A stretch of 64,000 bases of DNA from Neisseria cinerea (lineage in GTDB: Bacteria; Pseudomonadota; Gammaproteobacteria; Burkholderiales; Neisseriaceae). The stretch lies in contig NZ_LS483369.1 of NCBI RefSeq assembly GCF_900475315.1, positions 1,054,001 through 1,118,000 of the forward strand, written 5' to 3'. Position numbers and translations under genes: made by a program. The notes under the pieces were generated by a model, which saw only the letters and a list, made by a program, of their open reading frames with translations, was not told where the DNA came from and ran no database searches. Shown here in pieces: positions 17,286-25,411 of this stretch; the stretch's first letter is position 1, and each line of letters begins with the position of its first letter.

Positions 17286-18878
17286 ATGGTGATTTACAAT
17301 ACCCGCGAACTTGAGAAACTCAAAGACCGGATCCCCAATCTGATCAACATCGCCCGCATCGCCATCGCCTTCCCCCTGCTGATTATGCATATCTTCGGGT
17401 TGGAGGTCAGCGGACATGAAAACCTGCACACCACATGGACGACATGGGCGTTTTACTTGTGGCTCGCCATTGCCTGCTGGATGATTTTCTTTTCTATCCT
17501 CAATCCGCACTGGCAATGGCAGGCTTTGAGGATACCGAGTTTCAGCGCCGTGGCCGACATTACCTTAATCGGCATACTGACCTATCTGTTCGGCGGCATC
17601 GATTCGGGTTTCGGCATCCTGATTCTGCCCTTCGTGGTCAGCTCCTGCCTGCTCAGTTACGGGCATTATCCCCTGCTCTATGCCAGCTACGCATCCATCC
17701 TACTGATATTGAATGCCCTTGCAGACAGCAATATCAATATGTATCCGCTGATTCTGGATGCAAAAACCATCGCCCACACCTTTATCCTCGTAGCAGGCTC
17801 CTATTTCGTTGCCATGATTGCCTCGCTGTCGGTCAGATACATCGACCGTGCCGGCAAACTTGCCCATGAAAACCACGTTGCCTACCGCCGCATCAGGGGC
17901 TTGAACCAAATCGTGCTCAACCGCGTTCAGGAAGCGGTCGTCGTCATCAACGTCGAGCATCAGACCATACTGTTCAATAAAAAGGCAAAAGATCTGCTCC
18001 CCATGCTTGAAATCGGACAGCATACCTCCCTGTTCGACCCTGTCGCCGTCTTATGGGATAAAACATCCTCACGCACCTTCGAACGCCATATCGACACGCC
18101 CGAACTGACCGCCCGCGTCCGTGCCATACCGATGAACAAAGAGCAAAACAACCTGCTCGTTCTCTATATCCGCCCCCAAAACGAAATCCAGTCGGAAGCC
18201 CTGTCCGTCAAACTTGCCGCACTCGGACAACTAACCGCCAACCTCGCCCACGAAATCCGCAACCCCATGTCCGCCATCCGCCATGCGAACGACCTGTTGC
18301 GCGAAAATGCAGAGGAAGAAGAAACCGACCCGTTCAAGGTCAAACTTTGCGAAATCATCGACGGCAACGTCCGCCGTATCGACAAAATGCTCGAAGACAT
18401 CTCCTCGCTCAACAAAGGCAACAAAACCGAGCGCGAAGCCATCGACCTGATGCAGTTTTGGATAGGCTTCAAGCAGGAATTCCTGCTCAACAATCCTGAT
18501 GCCGTCGGCTGCATCCGCCTAGATATGCAGGGCAATCACCTGACCGCCTATTTCGATTCCGCCCACCTGAGGCAAATCATGTGGAACCTGTGCAACAACG
18601 CATGGCGGCACAGCAGCAAACGTAGCGGCTCGATTACCGTCGTTGCCCGTCCGGCACAAAAAAACACCATCAGCATCCTGTTTGCCGACGACGGCGGCGG
18701 CGTTCCGCCCGAAGTGCGGGAACACTTGTTCGAACCCTTTTACACCACGGCGAAAAACGGAACCGGACTGGGGCTGTATGTCGCCCGTGAACTGGCACAT
18801 GCCAACTTCGGTGATTTGACCTACCTGCCGGAAGCCAAATGTTTCGAACTCACATTACCGGAAAAAAGCCATGACTGA
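17286..18878 (+). CDS. pilS: PilS-like sensor histidine kinase
   Basis: A 530-residue inner-membrane kinase. About six membrane segments occupy residues 20-190 (for example IARIAIAFPLLIMHIFGL and FILVAGSYFVAMIASLSV), matching the PilS-type membrane sensor. A PAS-like linker region follows. The dimerisation box LTANLAHEIRNPMSAIRHA has the phospho-accepting His322. The ATPase part shows the N box MWNLCNNAWRH, the G1 box DDGGGV, the F box FEPFYTT and the G2 box NGTGLGLYVA. All catalytic motifs are intact. It overlaps the response regulator gene by eight bases, so the two are co-translated. In Pseudomonas this pair controls pilin transcription with sigma-54. Confidence 0.88.
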   Translation: MVIYNTRELEKLKDRIPNLINIARIAIAFPLLIMHIFGLEVSGHENLHTTWTTWAFYLWLAIACWMIFFSILNPHWQWQALRIPSFSAVADITLIGILTYLFGGIDSGFGILILPFVVSSCLLSYGHYPLLYASYASILLILNALADSNINMYPLILDAKTIAHTFILVAGSYFVAMIASLSVRYIDRAGKLAHENHVAYRRIRGLNQIVLNRVQEAVVVINVEHQTILFNKKAKDLLPMLEIGQHTSLFDPVAVLWDKTSSRTFERHIDTPELTARVRAIPMNKEQNNLLVLYIRPQNEIQSEALSVKLAALGQLTANLAHEIRNPMSAIRHANDLLRENAEEEETDPFKVKLCEIIDGNVRRIDKMLEDISSLNKGNKTEREAIDLMQFWIGFKQEFLLNNPDAVGCIRLDMQGNHLTAYFDSAHLRQIMWNLCNNAWRHSSKRSGSITVVARPAQKNTISILFADDGGGVPPEVREHLFEPFYTTAKNGTGLGLYVARELAHANFGDLTYLPEAKCFELTLPEKSHD

Positions 18879-20388
18879 ACTGCAACACCCTGTCCTCGTC
18901 GTCGATGACGAAACCGATATTCTCGACCTGATGGAAATGACCCTGATGAAAATGGGGTTGCGCGTCCATACCGCATCCGGCGTTACCGAAGCCAAAAACA
19001 AGCTCGACAGCCAACGCTATTCGCTCGTCCTGACCGATATGCGTATGCCGGACGGCTCCGGGCTCGAAGTCGTCCAACACATCAACAGCTGCCTGCTCGA
19101 TACGCCGGTTGCCGTCATCACCGCCTTCGGCAATGCCGATCAGGCACAGGAAGCCCTGCGTTGCGGCGCGTTCGACTACATCCAAAAGCCGATTACCCTC
19201 GCGCAGCTCCGCTCCCTCGTCAAGTCTGCCGTTTCCGTTTCCGAACACCAAAACAAAATCCCCGAACCGCCCGTTCCGTCGGAACCGCCCTCCCCATACC
19301 CCATGCCGTCTGAACTCCCCGAAACGGCACTTTCTGTTCCGACCGCACCGGCAGTACCGGCCGGCGTCCCTTATGCAGAACCCGATATGCCCCGTCTGCT
19401 CGGCAACTCTCCGCAGATGGTTGAAGTCCGCCACCTCATCCGCCGCCTGGCGCCCAGCGGCGTACCCGTCTATATTTCCGGCGAATCCGGTACAGGTAAG
19501 GAACAAGCGGCACGCACCATACACGAACTGTCCGACCGCGCGGGCAAACCCTTCGTCGCCGTCAACTGCGGTGCGATTCCCGAAAACCTCATGGAAAGCG
19601 AATTTTTCGGCTACCGCAAAGGCAGCTTTACCGGTGCCGACAAAGACCATGCCGGTTTCTTCCGCCATGCCGACGGCGGCACGCTCTTCCTCGACGAAGT
19701 GGCTGACCTGCCTCTTTCCATGCAGGTCAAACTCTTGCGCGCAATTCAAGAAAAAGCCGTGCGCCGTATCGGTGACGCGACCGAGCAGCCCGTCGATGTC
19801 CGCATCGTCTGCGCCACCCACAAAAACCTCGAAGCCCTTGTCGAAAGCGGCGCATTCCGCCAAGACCTGTATTACCGCCTCAATGTCGTCAGCCTCAATA
19901 TGCCGTCCCTGCGTGAAATGCGCGAAGACTTGAAGCTGCTCATCCCCTACCTCCTGTACAAACACAGCCACAACAACCGGCCTTACACACTCTCCCCCGC
20001 CGCGCAACAGATGCTTCTGAATTACAGTTATCCGGGCAATTTCCGCGAACTCGAAAACATCCTCGAACGCGCCGTCGCCCTGTGCGTCGGACATACCGTG
20101 CAAATCGACGACCTGCAAATCCAAGATGTGCGCCACAAACCCGTCCGGACGGAAACCGCCGTCCCCGTTGCCGATATCTTGCCGTCTGAAACAGCCGCCG
20201 CACCGTCCCGCCTTCTCCCGTTCGACCCCGATACCATGCAGATACAGGACTATCTCGACAAAATCGAACGCGACATCATCGAACAAGTCCTCAAACAAAC
20301 CGAAGGCAACCGCACGCAGGCCGCCAAACGCTTGGGCATCAGCTTCCGTTCCATGCGCTACCGTATGGAACGCCTCAACATCGGCTGA
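18871..20388 (+). CDS. pilR: PilR-like sigma-54-dependent response regulator
   Basis: A 505-residue NtrC-type activator. The receiver domain has the acidic pair Asp12/Asp13, phospho-acceptor Asp56 in VLTDMRMPDG, and the conserved Lys in DYIQKP. A Pro-rich linker spans about 125-170. The AAA+ domain has Walker A GESGTGKE, the sigma-54 contact loop as GSFTGA (also the PilR form), Walker B GGTLFLDEVADLP, and the arginine-finger region RQDLYYRLNVV. The C-terminal Fis-type helix-turn-helix reads TQAAKRLGISFRSMRYR. All parts look functional. This is notable because pathogenic Neisseria are reported to lack a working RpoN. Confidence 0.9.
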   Translation: MTELQHPVLVVDDETDILDLMEMTLMKMGLRVHTASGVTEAKNKLDSQRYSLVLTDMRMPDGSGLEVVQHINSCLLDTPVAVITAFGNADQAQEALRCGAFDYIQKPITLAQLRSLVKSAVSVSEHQNKIPEPPVPSEPPSPYPMPSELPETALSVPTAPAVPAGVPYAEPDMPRLLGNSPQMVEVRHLIRRLAPSGVPVYISGESGTGKEQAARTIHELSDRAGKPFVAVNCGAIPENLMESEFFGYRKGSFTGADKDHAGFFRHADGGTLFLDEVADLPLSMQVKLLRAIQEKAVRRIGDATEQPVDVRIVCATHKNLEALVESGAFRQDLYYRLNVVSLNMPSLREMREDLKLLIPYLLYKHSHNNRPYTLSPAAQQMLLNYSYPGNFRELENILERAVALCVGHTVQIDDLQIQDVRHKPVRTETAVPVADILPSETAAAPSRLLPFDPDTMQIQDYLDKIERDIIEQVLKQTEGNRTQAAKRLGISFRSMRYRMERLNIG

Positions 20389-20486
20389 CGGCAAAACAAC
20401 AGCCCGCCAATCCGGACAAAACGCCGCATGAAGCGACATACGGCAAAGCGGGTACCGCCCCTTGCTTCCGAACAAACAAAACTGCC

Positions 20487-21239
20487 ATGACCGACATCCT
20501 TATTGATAACACCGCCACCGAAACCGTCCGCGCCCTGATACGGGCATTCCCCCTCATGCCCGTTTCCCAACCGCCCGAACAAGGCAGTTACCTCCTTGCC
20601 GAACACGATACCGTCAGCCTCAGGCTTGTCGGGGAAAAAAGCAGCGTCATCGTCGACTTTGCCTCGGGAGCCGCACAATATCGGCGCACAAAAGGCGGAG
20701 GCGAACTCATCGCCAAAGCCGTCAACCATACCGCCAAACCCACCGTATGGGATGCAACCGCAGGATTGGGGCGCGACAGCTTCGTCCTCGCCTCGCTCGG
20801 ACTGACCGTTACCGCCTTCGAGCAACATCCCGCCGTCGCCTGCCTGCTTTCAGACGGCATCCGCCGCGCCCTCCTCAATCCCGAAACGCAAGACACCGCC
20901 GCGCGCATCAACCTCCATTTCGGCAACGCCGCCGAACAAATGCCCGCACTTGTTCAAACACAAGGCAAACCCGACATCGTCTATCTCGACCCCATGTATC
21001 CCGAACGCCGCAAAAGTGCCGCCGTTAAAAAAGAAATGGCCTACTTCCACCGGCTCGTCGGCGAGGCGCAAGATGAGGCCGTCCTCCTCCATACCGCCCG
21101 ACAGACTGCAAAAAAACGCGTCGTCGTCAAACGCCCCCGCCTCGGCGGATTGCTTGCTGGGCAAACCCCCGCCTACCAATACACAGGCAAAAGCACCCGC
21201 TTCGACGTTTACCTGCCCTACGAACCGGACAACGGATGA
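20487..21239 (+). CDS. rsmJ: 16S rRNA (guanine-1516-N2)-methyltransferase
   Basis: RsmJ methylates G1516 of 16S rRNA using S-adenosylmethionine. The 250-residue protein has VDFASGAAQYRR, the glycine-rich SAM site WDATAGLGRDSFVLASLG with the acidic FEQHP turn after it, and the catalytic-region motif YLDPMYPERRKS. These are family hallmarks. A DUS lies inside the gene and is translated as LLSDGIRR. It follows pilR by about 100 bases on the same strand. Confidence 0.93.
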   Translation: MTDILIDNTATETVRALIRAFPLMPVSQPPEQGSYLLAEHDTVSLRLVGEKSSVIVDFASGAAQYRRTKGGGELIAKAVNHTAKPTVWDATAGLGRDSFVLASLGLTVTAFEQHPAVACLLSDGIRRALLNPETQDTAARINLHFGNAAEQMPALVQTQGKPDIVYLDPMYPERRKSAAVKKEMAYFHRLVGEAQDEAVLLHTARQTAKKRVVVKRPRLGGLLAGQTPAYQYTGKSTRFDVYLPYEPDNG

Positions 21240-21260
21240 CACCCCTTCAAGCCCCGATAA

Positions 21261-21299
21261 AAAATGCCGTCTGAAACCCTGCGTTTCAGACGGCATTTT
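21261..21299. terminator. Convergent paired-DUS terminator
   Basis: AAAATGCCGTCTGAAAC with its complement around a short loop, between convergent rsmJ and the DUF2788 gene. Confidence 0.85.
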
Positions 21300-21313
21300 G
21301 ACAAGCGGCAAAC

Positions 21314-21520
21314 CTATTTCGGCAATACCAAAAACTTAATCAATAACTCTTTGAACACAAAACCGAACACACCCAAGCCCAAAACCAAAAACAAAACGGC
21401 GATGCCAAATTTGCCCGCTTTAGACTCCTTGCCCAAATTCCAAACGATAAAACCTAAAAAAATAATCAAGCCGGTCAGGCAGATTTTCAACGCCCAATCG
21501 GCAAAAACCGCTTCATCCAT
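21314..21520 (-). CDS. DUF2788 small membrane protein
   Basis: A 68-residue protein starting MDEAVFADWALKICLTG at ATG 21520. Two hydrophobic segments (CLTGLIIFLGFIVWNL and AVLFLVLGLGVFGFVF) with a short basic loop KESKAGKFG between them form a hairpin in the inner membrane. This matches the small DUF2788 family of unknown function common in beta-proteobacteria. The frame is open upstream to 21610, but that extension is just translated DUS sequence. Confidence 0.75.
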   Translation of the reverse strand: MDEAVFADWALKICLTGLIIFLGFIVWNLGKESKAGKFGIAVLFLVLGLGVFGFVFKELLIKFLVLPK

Positions 21521-21614
21521 ATTTTTTCCTATTGTTGATGTGTATGCCATATGAGATAACGGTTTCAGACGGCATTTGCCGTGTTTCCCTGCCAATGCCG
21601 TCTGAAACACGCAA

Positions 21615-22784
21615 TCAGCGTGCGAGTGCCTGTTTCAAATCATCGACGAGGTCGTCAACGTATTCCAAACCGACCGACAGGCGCACCAATCCGGGGCGGA
21701 TACCGGCGGCGAGTTTTTCTTCGGGCTGCATCCTGCCGTGCGTGGTTGTCCACGGGTGGGTAATGGTCGAGCGCACGTCGCCGAGGTTGGCGGTGCGGGA
21801 AAAGAGTTCCACGCCATCCACAACTTTCCACGCCGCTTCTTGGTCGGCAACTTCAAAGCCGATGACGATGCCACCGCCGTTTTGCTGTTTGCGGATAAGC
21901 GCCGCCTGCGGATGGTCGGGCAATCCGGTGTAATACACGGCTTGAACCTGCGGCTGCGCTTGCAGCCATTGTGCGATTTTCAGGGCGTTGTCGAACTGTT
22001 TTTCCATACGCAGCGACAGGGTTTCCACGCCGCTCAACAACTGCCACGCATTAAACGGCGACATTGCCAGCCCGCAAGAGTTGCAATACATGGCAACCTG
22101 CGCCAACAACTCTTCCGAACCCGCCAACACGCCGCCCATCACGCGTCCGTGTCCGTCTATGGCTTTGGTCGCGGAGGAAACGGAAATATCCGCACCGTGT
22201 TTCAAAGGCTGCGAGCCGACGGGCGACAGCAGGCTGTTGTCTACCACCAAGAGTGCGCCGATGCCGTGCGCCAATTCCGCCAAGGCTTCCAAGTCGGCCA
22301 CTTCTCCCAAGGGATTGGACGGCGTTTCCAAAAACAGCAGTTTGGTGTTGGCTTTGACGGCGGCTTTCCATTCGTTTATATCAGTCGGCGACACGTGGCT
22401 CACTTCGATACCGAATTTGGTAACGATGTTATTGATAAAGCCGACGGTCGTGCCGAACAGGCTGCGGCTGGAAATCACATGGTCGCCCGCCTGCAGGAAG
22501 GTGAAAAACGCCGCTTGAATCGCGGACATACCGGTCGAAGTGGCGACCGCGCGTTCTGCACCTTCCAAAGCGGCGATGCGTTTTTCAAAGGCCGCGATGG
22601 TCGGATTGGCAGTACGGGTATAAGTGAACCCTTTGATTTTTTTTGAAAACAAATCGGCAGCGTGTTGGGCGTTGTCCCACATGAAGCTGCTGGTCAGAAA
22701 CAAGGCCTGATTGTGTTCGCGGTATTCGGTTTGTTCTTTGCCGCCGCGTATGGCGAGCGTCTGCGGGTGGAGTTTTTTGCTCAT
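21615..22784 (-). CDS. metZ: O-succinylhomoserine sulfhydrylase
   Basis: MetZ makes homocysteine directly from O-succinylhomoserine and sulfide, a PLP-dependent step of methionine synthesis that bypasses MetB/MetC. The 389-residue protein has the Cys/Met metabolism enzyme signature: YTRTANPTIAAFEKR, FLETPSNPLGEV, VVDNSLLSPV, and the PLP lysine in SVSSATKAIDGHGRVMGG. Start ATG 22784 follows GAGGAATTACCG. Cystathionine gamma-synthase is the main alternative, but FTYTRTANPT and VMGGVLAG favour MetZ. Confidence 0.92.
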   Translation of the reverse strand: MSKKLHPQTLAIRGGKEQTEYREHNQALFLTSSFMWDNAQHAADLFSKKIKGFTYTRTANPTIAAFEKRIAALEGAERAVATSTGMSAIQAAFFTFLQAGDHVISSRSLFGTTVGFINNIVTKFGIEVSHVSPTDINEWKAAVKANTKLLFLETPSNPLGEVADLEALAELAHGIGALLVVDNSLLSPVGSQPLKHGADISVSSATKAIDGHGRVMGGVLAGSEELLAQVAMYCNSCGLAMSPFNAWQLLSGVETLSLRMEKQFDNALKIAQWLQAQPQVQAVYYTGLPDHPQAALIRKQQNGGGIVIGFEVADQEAAWKVVDGVELFSRTANLGDVRSTITHPWTTTHGRMQPEEKLAAGIRPGLVRLSVGLEYVDDLVDDLKQALAR

Positions 22785-22894
22785 CGGTAATTCCTCGGTT
22801 TTGTCCGTTCGTCAACGGGGCGTGCGCCCGTTGTTTAATTTATTAATATTTTGCGCCTGTTCCATGAGGCTTTCAAGTCGGATGAGAATGCAAA

Positions 22895-22925
22895 TGCCGT
22901 CTGAACACGGCTTTCAGACGGCATG
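22895..22925 (-). terminator. Paired-DUS hairpin
   Basis: ATGCCGTCTGAA and its complement around seven bases, just beyond the stop codon of the gene at 22930-23700. Confidence 0.75.
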
Positions 22926-22929
22926 ACGG

Positions 22930-23700
22930 TCAGCGTTTGTATTTTAATTCGTACTTGATGTCGTTGAGGATTTTGCGGATATCGTGTTCCAACACGTCTT
23001 CAACTACCGCACCCGCCTGCTCGTGCAGCATTTGCTGGAGCTGATAAGTAAAGAGCGCCATCTGCTTCTGCACCGCCGTACGGATAATGCCGTTGACGGT
23101 ATCAGTCAGATGTGGGCGCAGGCGTTTAATCAGCCGTTCGGTCAGCTCCTGTTCGGACAGGCAGAACACTTCGCGCCGGTTGACGGCTTTCGGATTCAGA
23201 ATATTGAGACAGACGGGCATCAACGTTTCTTCCTCATCGTTTTCCCCGTTTTCCGAAACCGCCTGCTCATTCATGCCGGACTCTGCCTCGTCGGCGTTTT
23301 CCCCGCCCTCAATCTGTGGGGTTTCAAATTCGACACTGTCTTTTTTTGCATTGAACCAGATTTTCCGCTGCGATTCGATGTGTTTTTCCGAAACCGACAT
23401 TTGCAGGGAAGCCTGTGCATTGAGCCAGTTTTCCTGAAGAATGACCATCGGGTCGGTTTCGACTTCTTCTCCGCAATCGGCAACGGCGCTGTTGTGTTCT
23501 TCCTGCCATTTCTTCAGATACGCCTTTAACACACGGTCTCGGTTTGCATCGTCCAATTTCGGTATGGGCTCTTCCTTTCCGACTTCAGAAGGTTTGGTCA
23601 ACGGCGCATAGGCAGGCGCGGTATTCATACGGCGCGTCTGACGCAGGTTTTCCAGGCGTTTTTCCCAATTCGGCTCTTTATCCTGATTGTTTGTATCCAT
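22930..23700 (-). CDS. Conserved hypothetical acidic, helical protein
   Basis: A 256-residue soluble protein with no signal peptide or membrane segment and no family I recognise. The first 70 residues are polar (LENLRQTRRMNTAPAYAPL). A very acidic region lies at about 125-160 (GENADEAESGMNEQA, then GENDEEETLMP). The last 100 residues are helical with regular hydrophobic spacing (LTERLIKRLRPHLTDTVNG), ending KYELKYKR. The shape suggests a scaffolding or protein-protein interaction role, but this is inference. It is divergent from the small gene at 23802. Confidence 0.75.
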   Translation of the reverse strand: MDTNNQDKEPNWEKRLENLRQTRRMNTAPAYAPLTKPSEVGKEEPIPKLDDANRDRVLKAYLKKWQEEHNSAVADCGEEVETDPMVILQENWLNAQASLQMSVSEKHIESQRKIWFNAKKDSVEFETPQIEGGENADEAESGMNEQAVSENGENDEEETLMPVCLNILNPKAVNRREVFCLSEQELTERLIKRLRPHLTDTVNGIIRTAVQKQMALFTYQLQQMLHEQAGAVVEDVLEHDIRKILNDIKYELKYKR

Positions 23701-23801
23701 TTTTTCGGCTTCCGGTTCTTAATCTTTGCAGGCGGACAAACCCGCGCCCAAAGCGCAGTTTGATATAATGGCGCATTTTAACAGATTCATAAGGATCCAT
23801 C

Positions 23802-24053
23802 ATGAGCAGTATCGAACAGCGTTTGGAATATCTGGAAGAGGCAAACGATGTGCTGCGTATGCAGAACCACGTCCTGTCCACCGCCTTCAAAGCCCTGATC
23901 CGCGCCCTTCCCGCAGACACTGCCGAAGTCGCGGTCGAGTCGATTCAGCTTGCTTTTGAGGACACCTTGGCAGAATTGAGCTATGAGGACAGCCCGCATA
24001 CGGATTTGTTCCACGACGTTACTTATGCGTTTTTCCGTGAAAAGGAACGTTAA
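23802..24053 (+). CDS. Small conserved hypothetical protein, predicted coiled coil
   Basis: An 83-residue cytoplasmic protein beginning MSSIEQRLEYLEEANDVLRM, a heptad-like start that should form a short coiled coil. An acidic C-terminal half follows (FEDTLAELSYEDSPHTDLF). ATG is preceded by AAGGATC. It resembles small DUF-type proteins found next to amino-acid transport genes but I assign no function. The binding-protein gene starts about 50 bases downstream and may be co-transcribed. Confidence 0.7.
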   Translation: MSSIEQRLEYLEEANDVLRMQNHVLSTAFKALIRALPADTAEVAVESIQLAFEDTLAELSYEDSPHTDLFHDVTYAFFREKER

Positions 24054-24104
24054 TTTTATGTTAAACTGACCTTTTAGGCTTTTTTATTACTGAAAGGAAT
24101 ATTA

Positions 24105-24911
24105 ATGAATATGAAAAAATGGATTGCCGCCGCCATTGCCTGTTCCGCGCTCACGCTGTCTGCCTGCGGCGGTCAAAGCAAAGATGCCGCCTCACCTGCC
24201 GCAAACACCGGCAAAGTTTACCGCGTGGCTTCCAACGCCGAGTTTGCCCCTTTTGAATCTTTAGACTCGAAAGGCGATGTCGAAGGTTTCGATGTGGATT
24301 TGATGAATGCGATGGCCAAAGAAGGCAATTTTAAAATCGAATTCAAACACCAGCCTTGGGACAGCCTCTTTCCCGCTTTGAACAACGGTGATGCGGACGT
24401 CGTCATGTCGGGTGTTACCATTACAGACGACCGCAAACAGTCTATGGACTTCAGTGATCCGTATTTTGAAATCACCCAAGTCGTCCTGGTTCCGAAAGGT
24501 AAAAAAATATCTTCTTCCGACGATTTGAAAAACATGAACAAAGTCGGCGTGGTTACCGGCTACACGGGCGATTTCTCCGTATCCAAACTCTTGGGTAGTG
24601 ACAATCCGAAAATCGCGCGCTTTGAAAACGTTCCCCTGATTATCAAAGAACTGGAAAACGGCGGCTTGGATTCCGTAGTCAGCGACAGCGCGGTCATTGC
24701 CAATTATGTGAAAAACAATCCGACCAAAGGAATGGACTTCGTCACCCTGCCCGACTTCACTACCGAACACTACGGTATCGCAGTACGCAAAGGCGACGGG
24801 GAAACCTTAAAAGTAATGAACGATGCGTTGAAAAAAGTACGTGAAAGCGGCGAATACGATAAAATCTACGCCAAATATTTTGCAAAAGAAGGCGAACAGG
24901 CCGCAAAATAA
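24105..24911 (+). CDS. artJ: Amino-acid ABC transporter substrate-binding lipoprotein, ArtJ-like
   Basis: A 268-residue periplasmic binding protein of the polar amino-acid family (SBP_bac_3). The signal peptide ends in lipobox LSACGG, so it is lipid-anchored at Cys21. The mature domain shows FAPFESLDSKGDVEGFDVDL, PWDSLFPALNNGDADVV, SGVTITDDRKQSMDFSDPY and a C-terminal GEYDKIYAKYF. The Arg in DDRKQ and the Asp residues later on contact the ligand alpha-carboxylate and amino groups in this family. The neisserial homologue is described as an arginine-binding protein; specificity here is by that analogy. No permease or ATPase is adjacent. Confidence 0.88.
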   Translation: MNMKKWIAAAIACSALTLSACGGQSKDAASPAANTGKVYRVASNAEFAPFESLDSKGDVEGFDVDLMNAMAKEGNFKIEFKHQPWDSLFPALNNGDADVVMSGVTITDDRKQSMDFSDPYFEITQVVLVPKGKKISSSDDLKNMNKVGVVTGYTGDFSVSKLLGSDNPKIARFENVPLIIKELENGGLDSVVSDSAVIANYVKNNPTKGMDFVTLPDFTTEHYGIAVRKGDGETLKVMNDALKKVRESGEYDKIYAKYFAKEGEQAAK

Positions 24912-24924
24912 CCCCCGCTAAACA

Positions 24925-24957
24925 AAATGCCGTCTGAAACGGTTTCAGACGGCATTT
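24925..24957 (+). terminator. Paired-DUS terminator after artJ
   Basis: AAATGCCGTCTGAAAC and its complement almost back to back, 14 bases after the stop. Confidence 0.85.
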
Positions 24958-25411
24958 CTCATAAGAAACAGAGATTGCACCCATTTCAAATAAAACCGCA
25001 TATACCATCCTCTGAATAAGGTTCATTCATATCTTTCCCAACCATGCCGTCTGAAAACACGAAATAAGATATACGGGCAACTTTGCTCATCCGCCAAACT
25101 ATTGTAGACTACGCCCAATAGCTTGGAAGTTCCCGTAAAATAACGCCGCCGGTACTGAAAATCAAATTTAGGGCAAGCCCGTAATAAAACCTGCCTTCTG
25201 CTGTTTCGCCATGCCGGCAAAGTTTAAGCCGTGAATTACAGGCTCGAAACCGGCATCGCGGCAGGTCATTAAAATCAGAATATTATCATTTTTACATTGC
25301 CTTACCATATAACTACCGGCATGATTACATTTCAAATGAACAATCCACGCCATACGTTTTAAAACAACAGCCAAACCACCTGCTACTATAACCTTGAAAA
25401 GGAACACAATC
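24958..25411. other. Intergenic region with no gene seen
   Basis: About 450 bases between artJ and fumB. One lone DUS occurs near 25045. Short frames on the minus strand have no ribosome binding site or family likeness. The last 40 bases carry the fumB ribosome binding site and presumably its promoter. Confidence 0.5.

Noticed and set aside
18850-20475. 541-codon minus-strand ORF opposite pilR
   Set aside because: It is an antisense shadow of a GC-rich gene; the plus-strand frame has every NtrC-family motif.
25023-25220. 65-codon ORF on the minus strand between artJ and fumB
   Set aside because: It overlaps a DUS, lacks a ribosome binding site and reads as low-quality Arg/Leu-rich text.
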